In this document: positions 1 through 12,039 of the stretch, piece after piece
Position numbering within the stretch: the stretch's first letter is position 1
Layout of the letters: every line of letters starts with the position of its first letter
Assembly: GCA_905250025.1 (NCBI GenBank)
Contig: CAJNOJ010000099.1
Span: 62,001 to 126,000, forward strand
Origin: Adineta ricciae
Taxonomy: Eukaryota > Rotifera > Eurotatoria > Adinetida > Adinetidae
Length of the DNA: 64,000 nucleotides
Direction: 5' to 3'
Program-made: the position numbers and the translations under genes
The notes under the pieces: model-generated
What the model saw: only the letters and a program-made list of their open reading frames with translations
What the model was told of the DNA's origin: nothing
Databases searched by the model: none

Positions 1-72
1 GTAATTGCACGTTTTTGGTTTGAATATATCAAATATTACATTTAGAAGAAAAAACAAAATATTACACTGTTT

Positions 73-1171
73 TTATAATTCTGCATATGGCTTTTTTCCG
101 CCGAGTTTTGCAACGAAACTTAACACTTCCTCTTCGATTTCTTTGTCCATTTGATCATAATCTGTTCGTTCGAAGTATTGTTCATCTTCTGGTACAATTC
201 GTCGTTTTTCATTCCATTGTTCACAGCCACTGAATGAAAAATCATAACCAGAACGATATTTAGGCCAACTTCGGTAGTGATTGATTCCTTGTACAGCCGC
301 TCCACTCATCATCATCACTGGTTGTGTTTTATCGATACATTCAGTCGTAGGCGCCATGTATCTAAAGCGAATCGCATGAAACAAATGATTTTCTAGGCGA
401 TTTTGTTTACTTCAACGTACCTAATTGTCAATCCACATCGTCTCCGATCACTTGTATTCGCGTCAGAACCATGAACGATGTTAGGATGGTGAATACTAAT
501 ATCTATGAGAAAGAAAACTTGGCTAACCGAAAGAAATACATTAGATTTTGCTTACCACCGGGTTCCAAAATCATATCGACAACATCGTTTTGATTAATAT
601 CCTCATCACGATGTGTATAACTACCCAGAACATTAGTAACCGACACATCTTCTTTCAAGTCAGTCAGTCCTTGCTTATGACTACCACGAATCACGCGTAG
701 ACAACCGTTTTCTCGATCACTTCGATCGACAGCTAACCACATTGTCAAGACATTCATTGGTTTCAACGGCCAATATGCGCCTATTAGTTCTCGATATTAT
801 TCTAAAAATCTCTTCTGAATAATGCGAAGCTCACCGTCTTGATGCCAAAGAACAGCCATGCCTGTTTTAGGTGGTTTGGAAAAGTAGTGCGACGAGAACA
901 GAGCAATTCCCTTATCTGGTTCAATGAAAGGTTTTCCAAAAATAGCGGCTAAATCTAATAAGCGTTGATCACTGACGAGTCGAATCCAAAATGGATCATT
1001 TCGCATGATTGGATGATGTAGATGTTCGCCTGGAATGGTTGGATATTTCTTTTGTAGGAAATCGACATGCTGTTGGCATTCTTTGACTAATTGAGCATCA
1101 ATGACATTTCGTATGATCGCATACCCATCACGTTCGTATTGCTCCACTAATTCAGAATATTGATTAGTCAT
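73..1171 (-). CDS. Phytanoyl-CoA dioxygenase (PhyH)-family protein
   Basis: Four exons on the minus strand: 1171-835, 780-556, 502-421 and 361-73, all with GT-AG introns and an exact sum of 933 nt (310 aa). The protein shows the PhyH-type Fe(II)/2-oxoglutarate layout: WHQDG supplies the His-x-Asp iron ligands (the first intron falls directly after this Asp, inside the Gly codon), and the third exon carries HHPNIVHGS, the likely second iron His. An Arg downstream (GLTIRYMAP) fits the 2-oxoglutarate-binding Arg. By family it should hydroxylate a small organic or lipid substrate; the substrate cannot be told. No signal peptide or peroxisomal tail is obvious. Start chosen at the ATG opening MTNQYSELVEQYERDGY, the usual start of this domain. 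It looks intact. Confidence 0.85.
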
Positions 1172-2364
1172 AGAAAAGAAGAAAACTTATCTGGAATGAG
1201 AGAATGATTCATGTATCTATTTATTTAACTTTTGGATTTAGAAGCAATACGTCTAAGTGACATAATGTAATGCGTGATGATAGTGTCAAAAGATTATTAT
1301 GAGAGAAACATGTAGATTTCAGGGAGGCATTCGAAACAAGAGGTACTATGTATAGTGATGGTATACAGAAGAACCAAACAAGGCGGTTGTCCCTCGTCGG
1401 TAGACGGAGAATTTGAAATAGTGAAAAAGAGAATACAAAGGTTTTATCTCTAGTCATATTCTTTTGAGTGTTGCAAGCAAAATGTAAATGAAAATGCTAC
1501 AATCATTAGAATACGTATCTCTAAAGATAGAGCTTATCTATTAGTTTGTGTGCCTTATGCACACAAATGACTAAACGAAGCGCATATAAATTAAGAAACT
1601 CTCGATAATACGACAATGCTATCAGATCTAGGTTAAATTGAGATTATGGCTTTCCATTTTATGTAACTAGCGCTTATATTCAAACGATTGCCGACATTGA
1701 GGTAAAGATAAGTGCCAACAAAGAATTCATTTCACACATTATGCCATTCATAAAAAAGTTAAGAATACGATTAGTAGTCTTGATTCGTTTCAAATTAAAT
1801 TTATCGAAAACTCGATTTAATCTATAGTCAGTAGATAGAGAAATCAAAGCACCCATAGTCAGACATCGTATCACACATGTCCAATGTCTTTTTCATCAAA
1901 TAAGTTTATACTGAGAAGTCACTTATTTGCGATGTGTGCGACGATAGAGACCCCACTGTTTTCTCTTAATTGGTAAATGAAATTGGCTTATGTATTCTCG
2001 ATAAATGATTTGGTACATCACTAGTAATTTGTTTGTTATGTGTTTTCACTATGTAAATGACACAGTAAATCAAAGCTATTACTGAGCGAACAATTTTGGT
2101 ACTTCGAACTAATGTCAAACACTTGACATATAGAAACCAGTATAATTTGAACAAACAAACCTGCGTCATCCTCATTCAGGAAATGATAGCTAAATGATCT
2201 TATTTATAACAAATATCAATTATGATAGTCGCACCGAACGCTGATATGAAACTTCGCGCGTAGATGATGAAGAAAACCTTATATACTATTTGTCTTCGTA
2301 GTAAATTCCATGTGTTGATGGCCTTCGATTAGATTTTATTTGAATGAATATAACGAAAAATAGC
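1172..2364. other. Gene-free stretch
   Basis: About 1.2 kb between the PhyH gene and the 3' end of the phosphatase gene. It is AT-rich, and the open frames in it show no recognisable domain. A roughly 30-bp stretch near 1897-1925 resembles another near 3707-3735 (shared core caaataagt then tactg), possibly a small dispersed repeat. Confidence 0.5.
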
Positions 2365-3254
2365 TTATTCTTCATCTTCGTCCTTCTTTTTTTCCAATTG
2401 TGTCTTCAATTCATACGATCCTGTTTTGTCGTTGAGTTCCAACACACAATATTCACAGTTCTTAAAATTTCTCCATTGCTGATGTTCTTCTACTGTCCAC
2501 TTGAAATATCTCATAAGAAAGAGTCTCATAAAAAGTCCGTGACTAACAATTAAAATATTATTAGCTCTGGGAGTTAGTCCGTTCATATTCTTCCGAAATA
2601 ATGTGTCGAGAAAGAGTGTACAACGATCATATACATCTGCTCCACTTTCACCATTAGTAAATCGAAAGTAAAAATCGCCGACTTTCTTACGTTCTATTAT
2701 TTCATTTCGACGAATGTCAGGATGAAGAAAATTACCCCATTCTTGCTCACGTAGTCGAGGATCTTCACGAACTTTGATGATTTGAGATGGTGAGAAAGAT
2801 CTGCAAACAAAACGTGTACGAATAGATTCATTGTATGATAATCTAGAGCTTTTGCCACAAATCATTATGTCATTCAGTCTTACTTTGAAATACCTTCATA
2901 GGTCTGTTTACTGCGTAAGTAAGGACTCAAATAAACGTAAATGTTCTCATTCGGATCATTGATCACTTCTTGCTTCAACTTTTTTCCAACTTCAACTGCT
3001 TGCTGCGTTCCTAGTTGTGTTAGACTAATGTGTGCATCTGGAGTTCGAGTATAGACACTTTCATCAACATTGCTTTCTGATTCGCCATGACGCACGAGAA
3101 CAATACGATGTGGACGCATGTAGATCTTCTTGTAATGATAAGTTAGAGCATTTAGATAAATAATCAATTGACCGAAGAAAAAACTACGTTTAACAGTGAG
3201 ACATGTAACGATGAAAATGACCAGAATCGCCAGGAAAATTCCGATAGCAGTCAT
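2365..3254 (-). CDS. Membrane-anchored histidine phosphatase (phosphoglycerate mutase-like)
   Basis: Two exons (3254-2884 and 2800-2365; 807 nt, 268 aa) joined by an 83-nt intron. Residues about 1-35 form a hydrophobic N-terminal segment (AIGIFLAILVIFIVTCLT), so the enzyme is probably a signal-anchored membrane protein. The catalytic phosphohistidine motif IVLVRHGESESN follows, then SPYLRSKQT, and the second catalytic His lies in IVSHGLFMRLFLMRYF. This is the histidine phosphatase superfamily, branch 1. The tail is acidic and Lys-rich. The substrate (phosphosugar, nucleotide or protein) cannot be predicted. The gene looks complete. The spliced junction reads YEGISK/SFSPSQ, which restores the domain. 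Confidence 0.8.
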
Positions 3255-3941
3255 CTAAATAATAGACCGTACTAGTCGTGATTTCTTCAGAATTAAAATG
3301 AGATTCAAATCCAGTTAATTTCTCTGATAATTGATAGAAACGTGTGGTGATACATTTAGGCGCGTAGTGTATGTAAAGACTATACTTGACTGTGTATACA
3401 CTGTGATGTCTATAGGTGAAGTATCACTTCTATAAATGCTATAACCACATGTTTTTATCCAATACTGTCACACATCAGTGAGTACGCGTTCTTTTTCCTC
3501 TTGTCTTTTTACATATGCAGATTCTCTCTTATTTCTTCTCTTCGTTTCTAATCTGTATATGTACTTTTATTTAATAGTAGTCTCTTCAATTATTTTTTGC
3601 TTCGAAAAACACTCAACTTCATGTGATCGATAGTTAATATAGTCAATGAAAAGGAAAAGATCCATAATTAACCATGAAAATGTCCATATGAAGTTGCTTT
3701 GTTGAGCAAATAAGTCTGTACTGGAGAGTCATTGATCTGGCTTTGCAAGTCATAATATTCTTAAGACTAATGCAGATAATAAAAAGATCCAATTTGCCGA
3801 TAAGTTATCAGTTACTGTCCGACTAGTAGAAGTGTTAGGAAGAAAACTTCGATATGAACAGATATACTAACTTACCAAGTGAATCGTGTGATAACCTTCT
3901 CCTTCTATAAAATAGTTTCAAACAATATCTTTCTACACTCG
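3255..3941. other. Gene-free stretch upstream of the phosphatase gene
   Basis: About 0.7 kb, AT-rich. It lies on the 5' side of the minus-strand phosphatase gene and may hold its promoter. I see no coding signal. It contains the second copy of the weak 30-bp similarity noted near 1897. Confidence 0.4.
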
Positions 3942-4364
3942 TCATCTCGTTTGTATAGGTGTTCGCGTTATGTATGTCAAAGATTCAGCATAGCAGCTAA
4001 TCAGAATCGTTCTGTACCTGATGGAATCTGGAGACGCATTGCCTATAAGCCGAAATATATGCATAGAAAATAGACATGCGGCTGCAGTAACGATGGGTAC
4101 GATTTCCGCTGCAGGACTTACAAAGACGATTGAGAACCCTTCACTAATTTGTAGTGGTATTCCAGTTGTTTCGATCACTATCAGAATGATACTTCCTTCT
4201 ACCACAATGCGCAGTAATCGATAAGCTTCATTGATATCTTCTATCGAACTTCAAAACTCATATGGATCAATAATTTCCCTTAATTCCACTGGAAGATCTG
4301 TTGAATAGCGTAAACCTCTCCAAAAACCTTCGAAGGCAACAGAAAACTCAATCACTATATCCAT
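3942..4364 (-). pseudogene. Interrupted hydrophobic protein remnant
   Basis: Reading the minus strand from the ATG at 4364 gives a protein-like frame (MDIVIEFSVAFEGFWRG) that runs into a TGA at 4253-4251 and then continues in the same frame through SSIEDINEAYRLLRIVVEG and two or three hydrophobic stretches to a stop near 3942. No intron removes the TGA. I do not recognise the family. It could be a decayed membrane-protein gene. Alternatively the first part could be a terminal exon of the NHL gene upstream: the AG at about 4355 would join its phase-1 donor at 4824 and stop at the TGA. No stop, frame or homology evidence decides between these. Confidence 0.3.
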
Positions 4365-4755
4365 GAGATATTATGGAACCGACATTCTACACTTACCTCG
4401 TATTTCTTTTATACAACACTTCTATCGATGTTGAGCGTTGAGAAAGCAAAACAAAGTTCAGAGGTGAAACGATCAAAGTATATTAGCATAATAATAGATA
4501 CTTAATGTGGACGATATCTAATGATCAATATTAATAATGAAGTCTTATGATATTTGTTTGAAATAGAAGGCAAAAAATTCACTTCGAAGACTGTTCGTAG
4601 CGTTAAAATAAAAGTGAGCTATATAATTAGTTAAGATTCAACCACGTCCCGACCGATAATACACAAAAGAGAATGATGATTCTAAATATATAAATGTTGT
4701 CGAGTGACAGAAAAGAATTTTTACAGTTGCATATGCTCACTTGAACATTGGAAAA

Positions 4756-5934
4756 TTAGCTAGAAATATAGCAAGAGTTATATGATCCGTGTGAATCCAA
4801 CAAAAGAGGTGTTTTCAGCTTACCTGTTGATGCGGATTTGCATGATGGACTTTCAAGTAGTTTGAATCGTTGAATGCGATGATTTGTGCTGTCACACACA
4901 TAAAGATTTCCATCACGGTCGAATGCCAAATCAGTTGGATAACGAAGTTGCTCGGCGCCATCGCCCTCACCTATTATACTCAGTTTGTCAAATTAAGTCT
5001 ATCGACCACTCGTTTGTATGAAATATACATACCGCGTCCTCCAACAAGCGTATCACCGGCTAATGCAGCGGGAAGCCACCGTTGAATTCGATGATTTCTT
5101 TTATCAGCTATGTAGAGAATTTTTGTTACTTCATCCACTTGTATGTTCATCGGTTCGTAGAGAAGATCAGCAGAGCTTCCATCCTGACCGGCACGCGAAC
5201 CTGCCACAGTTGGACCTTCGTTAGCGCCCATACTCCATTTTTGAACGTGATTCTTCTTCAAATCAGCTACATACACCGTTTGTTTTATTTCATCAACATA
5301 AATTCCACGTGGCTCATCAAGATTTCCATCAGTAAGTCCCGGTTGCTGTTCATGACCAGCAACAACGATGGTCGTATTTGTTTGTGGCGACCATTGATAT
5401 ACACAAGCATCCGACGCAGATGATAAATAAACGTTCTTATTTTTATCCAATGAAATACTAGAACATGAACGGCATTTATGTGCAAGTTTTTCACCATGAG
5501 TTGCGCCTTCAATCCATTTTTCAGCATAATAAGATGTGAATGTTACTATGTAAATAATGGGCTTGTTACTACTGTCGTCTGTATCAACATAAATATCGAC
5601 TGGCATCCACCAACTACCAGATGCTACAGTCACACCTTCACCGCTGGAAGAAGCATCCAATGAAAATTTCTGAACACGTTGATTACTAAAATCGGCTACA
5701 TATAATGTATTTGTTAATTTGTGAATAAAAATGCTTTGTGGAGTATAAAGTTGATGGGATGAATTACCAGCTACCCCAGTTCCAGCTATAGTAACGCCTG
5801 TAGTACTCCATTTCGTACATGCAGTAGTTTGAGATCGTACAATTGGTGCACAAATCACTGGAATAAACAATATAAGAGAAATTTTGGCTCTGTTGCTCTA
5901 TTAACTCACGAATATAGAAAAGCAAAAATTGCAT
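4756..5934 (-). CDS. Secreted NHL-repeat beta-propeller protein
   Basis: Exon 1 is only 25 nt (5934-5910). Spliced over a 52-nt intron to 5857-5033, it creates the signal peptide MQFLLFYILICAPIVRS. A third exon begins at 4970. The body carries NHL-type blades (LYTPQSIFIHKLTNTLYVAD; LDEPRGIYVDEIKQTVYVAD; LYEPMNIQVDEVTKILYIAD; LRYPTDLAFDRDGNLYVCD), each ending in an N-x-R-(I/V)-Q-(K/R) strand. NHL propellers bind proteins or glycans; a secreted one of this kind has no assigned role. The third exon either reads through to a stop at 4758-4756 (355 codons in all) or splices at the good donor after 4824 to an unidentified exon. It lies in the same NHL/caspase cluster as its neighbours. Confidence 0.75.
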
Positions 5935-6134
5935 GATCAACACAAGTTGTTGAAATTTTCTTGAACTGTTATATAATGATGAAGTGTGCGTAAGAAAAAT
6001 GTAATAATAACGAAACGCATTTCAAAAGACATATTTAAGAGATAAGATTACCATGTGTGTAAAAATGCGTTTATTTGCATTACACATAAAGTACATAAGA
6101 AAATAAAAGAAAACATCAGTTAATGCGGTATGAA

Positions 6135-8195
6135 TTAGACTTCTTTTATGAGTATACCATAGGCTCGAATATTTTCTGGATGTTTAACAACCCATATGTT
6201 AGCATCACTAGTGAATTTTACATCATCAGGATTGACAGCGACTTGTAACATCATCTTGAATTTTTTCGATCCATCTGTAGTATCTAGTTTCACTTCCCCA
6301 GCATATCCATTTTCTACAAAATTCGGAATGGGTGAACAGTACACACCAGGCCCATGAAGAGCATTTGTTGCTTTGGTGAATCCGCTTTTATGAATAATAG
6401 AAGTAACATCAACAGCTGCTGAGTTTGGATCACCGCCATCGATAGGTTTTGCATTTTTCGTTCCATGAAAAGCTCTGTACCAGTTTTGCGGACTTCCAAA
6501 TGGATGTAACCATTGATCGTCCGCATATTTACCTAAAACCTTCAATCCATACCTTGTATAACCAACTGGAGAAGTGTATTCCTTAGTACGACCAACTGGC
6601 CCAACTTGATGTTTTTCTGGACTAGTAAAAGCTCTATCACCACATTCATCAAATTGAGCTATATCAAATGATGGTCGAAATAGTAGTGGATGAATTTTCG
6701 CAGCAACAAAATCTTTGAATTGTTCTTTTAGTTTTTTAGAGAGATCTGCCAACTTTTTAATAGCTTTCTGTGCCAAATGCTTGACAGTATAGACAATATT
6801 AAACGATCCGACATAAACAGCACTCAGAGTAATATCATTTTTCTGGATACCATGAGCGTTTGCCAATTTGCTAACTATATCATCAAGAATAGGGTGCGAA
6901 TCGTTGTGTTCGATTGCTTGTTCCAATGTTTTGATTACTCTCAGATCAAAATGCTCATCCTTTGAATCTCTGTAGTCAATGAATTGCTTGTTACTATTCA
7001 ACTTCAAAATTAATGGTTTGTCTTCAGTGCCAAGGTCAGCTAAATTAGCGGATGCATCGTGTAGTTTGACATCGTCTCGCGAATCAAAAAAGACACATTG
7101 TTGATTATTGCTCTCCATTAAATTACTTAAAGCATGATAGAGTGTATGCTTGTCTGCTGGATTACCCGATGGTTGCTTATTTAACAACGAATCTGTGAGT
7201 TCATCAGCTTTTTGCATGTCGGGTGTATTTCGATTGATAACATCATCAAGATTCGGATAGTTATCGTAACAGTCTCGCTGTTCTTCTTGTTTTTTCAAGA
7301 GAGCCGGTATTTCACTGTCGTCCAAATCAGCCCATTCTGAAAAATTCAAACGACAACGGTTATACCGTGGATACAAGAGAACTTCATACTCATAATTAGT
7401 AAACACTTACTTTGACGTTCAACTTCGTTTAGACAAATATCGTCGTGCCGACGCAATCCGTTGAGCACTAATGGTCGCTGTTTATTATTACTCTCTTTCT
7501 CTACATCTTTGGTAATTTGACGAAAAAGATCACGAATACTGACATTTTCTTCTTGAACATTATTAAGTAAATGCTTGGTGAATAGATTGTTCCGAGTTGA
7601 TTCATTCGTGCCGCAGGCACACTGTATGAATAAACCATCTATTTTTGTCAGTCGGGGAAGATTCTCAGATCCATTCGCAGCTAAAAACATTTAAAAAAGA
7701 TATCATAGTTCTCTGAACCTAAATCTAGAGATGGTACTTGCCGCCCAACGTCGCACTACTTTGCAATGAATAAGTTCCGCACGAATCCAAAATGAAGATA
7801 TTCACAAAAGATGTGTTCTTTTCGACAAAACGCTCGAGATTTCGTTCGAGATCGACAGAAAAATCGGCGACATCCGTTCTCTGTTCAATCATACCATCGC
7901 TAGCAGGTATAAGGTAGTGTTTGTCCTTGACCCGATAGCAATGGCCGAAATAATAGAATAAAACCAAATCGCCATCTTGAATCGTGTTAGCGAAATCGAT
8001 AATCGCCGTAGCCATGTCATGTTTCCCTTTGTTACAGACAGTCGTCACTTGAAAGCCAATCTGTTTAAGTACATTGCTGAAGCTATTCGCGTCCGCTCCA
8101 ACATTCTGAAGTCGATCCTCTGGTCGACTATAATCGCCATTACTTAAAATTAACGCAATTTTTCGGAACTGCTGTTTACCAGTCGAGTATGTCAT
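6135..8195 (-). CDS. Caspase-like (C14) domain fused to an ADP-ribosyltransferase/PARP-like domain
   Basis: Three exons: 8195-7742, 7680-7411 and 7336-6135 (1926 nt, 641 aa). Residues 1-230 are a C14 caspase-like fold: RKIALILSNGDYS start strand, catalytic His in YYFGHCYR (about His85) and Cys in FILDSCG (about Cys139). The first intron needs a GC-AG donor (GCAAGT) to keep frame; a GT donor 4 nt further breaks it. After a linker comes a C-terminal domain of about 110 aa with AFHGTKN (His532), GPGVYCSP (Tyr574) and HPENIRAYG (Glu629). This is the His-Tyr-Glu spacing of PARP-type ADP-ribosyltransferases. The upstream in-frame extension starts with TTG and looks non-coding, so the ATG at 8195 was chosen by comparison with the two paralogues. 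The PARP-like call rests on motif order only. Confidence 0.7.
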
Positions 8196-8567
8196 GTTCG
8201 TGTTATATTTAAAAGAAATGCATTCTCCGTCGCTCTTATTTATAATCGCTGACGTTGACGATCTTATTATTTTCTCCAATTGTTATGATCCCGAAAATAA
8301 ACATGAGCAAATGCATGTATGTTGGAAAAAAGTATAACTTTTAAGTATTCTTTCAAGCATAAAAAAAACAAATATCAGAAAGACGCAGAATAGAAGCTGC
8401 ATAAATTATTTTTTCTTTTGTGTAGATGTTTTCAGGCAATACAAAAACTGAAAGAGAACGCATGTACACAACAAAAAAATATTTGTTAAGTAGGTGATTT
8501 TAATCACTATGTCTTTTTTTAGAACTTGGGGAAAATATTCCCCTCATTATTTAAGATTTCGACACCT
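8196..8567. promoter_or_regulatory. Shared upstream region of two divergent caspase genes
   Basis: A 372-bp gap separates the start codons of the minus-strand caspase-ART gene (8195) and the plus-strand caspase-NHL gene (8568). Both promoters must lie here unless untranslated exons extend further. The sequence is A/T-rich with several poly-A and poly-T runs. No specific binding site can be named. Confidence 0.45.
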
Positions 8568-10342
8568 ATGGCACTTCTTCACAATGAATCGACTATCAAT
8601 CGACGATTAGCATTACTTATTGCTAACAGCAAATATGAACAACAAGAGAATAGACTTGATGGTTCTATCGCCAAAGCAACAGAACTAAATGTATTACTCA
8701 CAGATATGAATTTTGAAGTTACATTTCTTGAAAATGTTGAAAAAAGCGAAAAACTTTTGGAATGTGTGATCAGATTCTGCGAAACCATTCAGAACGACGA
8801 TTTTGTCCTAATCTTTATTTCTGGCCATGGCTGTCAAGTTGATGGCACAAATTATTTAATACCTACAATGGATAGATGTGTATCCAATGACAGAGATATA
8901 CAATGTCTTGGTACACCCATTGCAACGCTGTTCAAATGGCTCAAGCGTAAAAATATATTCCGTATGTGTGCTATGATTCTAGACTGTTGCAGACCATATA
9001 ATCTATCGAGCGACCAGTCTCCTTTCTGTAAGAAACACGTCATCGGTTTTTATTAATGTAATTACCGAATTGATTCGATAATTTAGGGAAAAAAGAAGGT
9101 TTAACCCAACTGAAAGCACCACCAAATATGTTGATTCAATTTGCATGCGCTGCTAATAAAACAACTACTAGTAATCTATATATGGAATATTTATTAAGAA
9201 ATATCGTTGAACCCGATGTTAAAATTATCGATATCTTCAAAAATGTTCGAGATGATGTCTATCGAGCATCATATAAAACACAAAAACCGTTCACCATGTA
9301 CACTTGGGATGAAGATGAAGAAGTCTTTCTGCGAGAATCGATACATTGTATGTATACCAGAATAAAAGTTCCGATTGAGTTTTTCCATTTTATTGCAGCT
9401 AGAAGCAATATACCAAGACATGCTCGATGGAATACAAAAGGCCGTTGCCTAGTTGGTAATCATAATAACTGTTGCAGCTCTGGTTCACTGTTAGATCAAC
9501 TGAATTGTCCTCGTGGTATATTTCTAACACCTAGTAAAGCTTTACTCGTTGCTGACTCACTGAATCATCGTATTATGAGATTCAAAAATGGTATAAAGGA
9601 AGGGCAAAGAGTAGCTGGTAGAAGTATTGCCGGTTATGGATATAACATGTTATGGGAACCTAAACACGTCATTTTCTATCAGCAGCAACGCAAGAAAAGC
9701 TATATCATCTGTGATACACATAACCGACGAGTTGTTCAAATGACGCTTGGCAAGAATAATAAAAGCTTCAAAACAATTATTAATGATATTGTATGTTCTG
9801 GCATCGCCGTGGACGAGGATGGATTTCTCTACATTTCTGATAGTGAATATCATGAAGTGAAACGATATTCGCCTACAGGACGCAGCCATAGCATCACGGT
9901 GGCTGGCGGTCATGGACAAGGTTCCCGTCCTAATCAACTCAATCATCCCACTTATCTTTTTATTGGCCTAGATAAATCGATATACGTTTCCGATTCGTGG
10001 AACAATCGCGTTGTGAAGTGGAAAAAAGGAGCGAAAGAAGGTATTGTTGTTGCTGGTGGCAATGGAAAAGGAAAAAATCTTAATCAATTGGATTGTCCTG
10101 CAGGAATAGCGGTTGACAGTTTTGGAACAGTGTATGTTGCTGATCACTGGAATCATCGCGTGATGCGCTGGCAAAAAAGTACTTCTCAGGGAGATCTGAT
10201 CATTGGCAATCCATTTAGGTCAGGAGACGGACCTAAGCAACTCAACAGCCCCGAAGGTTTAGTTTTCGATGACGGTGGTGCGCTCTATATAGCTGACTCG
10301 TATAATCATCGGATTCAAAAGTACGACATCCGTTCGCATTGA
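8568..10342 (+). CDS. Caspase-like (C14) domain fused to a six-blade NHL propeller
   Basis: Exons 8568-9027, 9087-9347 and 9399-10342 (1665 nt, 554 aa); introns are 59 and 51 nt. The N-terminal 235 residues are caspase-like: RRLALLIANSKYE, catalytic His in FISGHGCQV (His87) and the Cys in ILDCCRPY (Cys141), so the protease dyad is present. The last exon encodes six NHL blades, each with a PxG(I/L)-x-D-G-x-LYV(A/S)D-x-x-NHR(I/V) pattern, which is the number needed to close a propeller. The expected role is a cysteine protease with a ligand-binding or oligomer-controlling propeller in place of a death-fold adaptor. Start is the first ATG in frame with the caspase strand; the upstream extension has no ATG. 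Paralogue of the gene at 12550. Confidence 0.8.
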
Positions 10343-10486
10343 TAAGTGTTTTGTATGAGCTCTCGCTCTGTATATCAATAAAAAAAACTCACTTTCATCT
10401 AGTACATCTGCCTAAACAGGTTCAGTTCGGTATTGCGCATATTTTTCCATACGATCGAATCTTTTCTCTGGCTATACGAGTAAATA

Positions 10487-10789
10487 TCAGTATACGTATC
10501 TGATTCCTGCAATAATCATGTTGCAAAACGGGAAAACGGAGCAAAAGAAGGTGCCGTGGTAGCTGGTGGTAATGGGAAAGGAAAGAATCTCAATCAATTA
10601 GATTGTCCTGCCGGAATAGTAGTCGATCGATTTGGAACAGTGTATGTTGCTGGCCACTGGAATCACCGAGTGATGCGCTGGTGCAAAGGAGCTTCCGCAG
10701 GTGACACCGCTAGCCATCCGAATGGCCCCCATTGTCAAGGATTTGATGAGAATGGTAATCTATATGTAGCCGATTCTGACAACCATTGA
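10487..10789 (+). pseudogene. NHL-propeller fragment, partial duplicate of the upstream caspase-NHL gene
   Basis: In frame from about 10487 this stretch reads two and a half NHL blades (VAGGNGKGKNLNQLDCPAGI, NGNLYVADSDNH), ending at TGA. It matches the last blades of the gene ending 145 bp upstream almost word for word, including VAGGNGKGKNLNQLDCPAG. It has no start, no caspase part and a spoiled first strand. It is best read as a truncated tandem copy of that last exon, degenerate at both ends. Confidence 0.75.
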
Positions 10790-11022
10790 ATCCAATTATT
10801 TACTATCGAGCAAAACTGCTAGAATGAAATATATAGGCCCGGTCTATTGTTGAACATGAAGAAGTTGAAAGCGTATTCTATGAGCTGCCCGATGAGCATT
10901 TTTTCTAGTGACCTGTCTTTCCCTTTTATTCACTGTTTACTTTGCTTAAGAGTGATTTGCTCAAGTGTGACGTTTACTCATACCGTACAGCCTTTTGCTG
11001 TTCTCACACAATAAAACAAAGA

Positions 11023-12039
11023 TAAATGCACCCAATCAAAACAGTGAAGACTTCTATCGTTGGTGAAGATCTCAAAGATATTCTTCGCTATGATGATCCA
11101 GTTATTGAACATGTCGAAAATGATGAAGAAGAAAAAACTTAGTAATATCATTGCGAGTTTCTGATCAATGCAAGAGAAGAGTTATGAAAAGCACAATCGT
11201 GGATTGTGCGGCAACTCAAGCATTTGTCAAAGGTATATTAACTGTACCAGCCAATTCACCGCCTGATCTAAGTCAAGAGCTGTTTATGTATACAGGAACA
11301 TATTCGGTTATCCTTAGATATGCAAGCGAACTAACTCAAATCGAATATATTCGATTATCAGCATCGTGAGAAATAGCTATGAAATTTTCAATGCCACGGG
11401 AACATAATTACGAGAAGACGAAAATACTTTTTCTTCAATAATACTTCTGTACTTGAATTAACCAATGCTACAGTTTGCTGTGATACCCAACGGTCGCATA
11501 ATTAATATTCTGATGATCCGGAATGGTTAAAAAAAAGCGTTGAAAGAAAGAGATGATTCACATACAAATAATTAGAACGAACCAAACTACTCAATACAAA
11601 TATTATGGAACAAGAGGTGTATTCACAAGCAGCGTATCGTTGTGGTTATTGGATCGTCAAATATGCCCTCTTTCCAGTTACTAAAGAGCAGTTGGCGACA
11701 AAATTTCAAAAAGTCAAACAAGCTAATCCGTCAACAATTCTCAGCGATTGGATACGACAATATTTTCATGCACATGCAGCTAAATACGATTTTCGTGTTC
11801 AGTTTTTGCAGCGATATCAAGCTACAACTAGTTGAAGATGCAAGTGTCGTCGAATGGTCGCGACTTTGGATATTCCCGAACAAGATGCGTTCGATCGTCA
11901 ATTTTCTCAATGGTAGGAAGATGCTGTTCGACTATTCGCATGGGGTGATCTCCATGAACAGTGTCCACTGGGATCAATAAATCGTATTCGTGTACGATTA
12001 TATGATGCAAGCAGCTATTTTCGAGCAGAAAAGAATTAA
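11023..12039 (+). pseudogene. Catalase-superfamily (heme, catalase-like) pseudogene
   Basis: Pieces in different frames follow the order of a catalase-like protein. ATG at 11023 opens MHPIKTVKTSIVGED with LRYDDPVIEHVENDEEE. Then comes AFVKGILTVPANSPPDLSQE with the RYASE motif (matching the KG-x-L-T-V and RYS regions), then YSQAAYRCGYWIVKYAL, FRVQFLQRYQATTVEDASVVEW, and in another frame ATLDIPEQDAFDRQFSQW, an internal TAG, and GSINRIRVRLYDASSYFR to a stop at 12037-12039. At least two or three frame breaks and stops are present and no intron repairs them. The family (small catalase-like heme proteins known from bacteria and fungi) and the loss of function are both fairly clear; foreign origin is inference. 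Confidence 0.65.

Noticed and set aside
7736..7737. GT donor in the first intron of the caspase-ART gene
   Set aside because: It leaves the wrong phase for the next exon; the GC donor four bases earlier fits.
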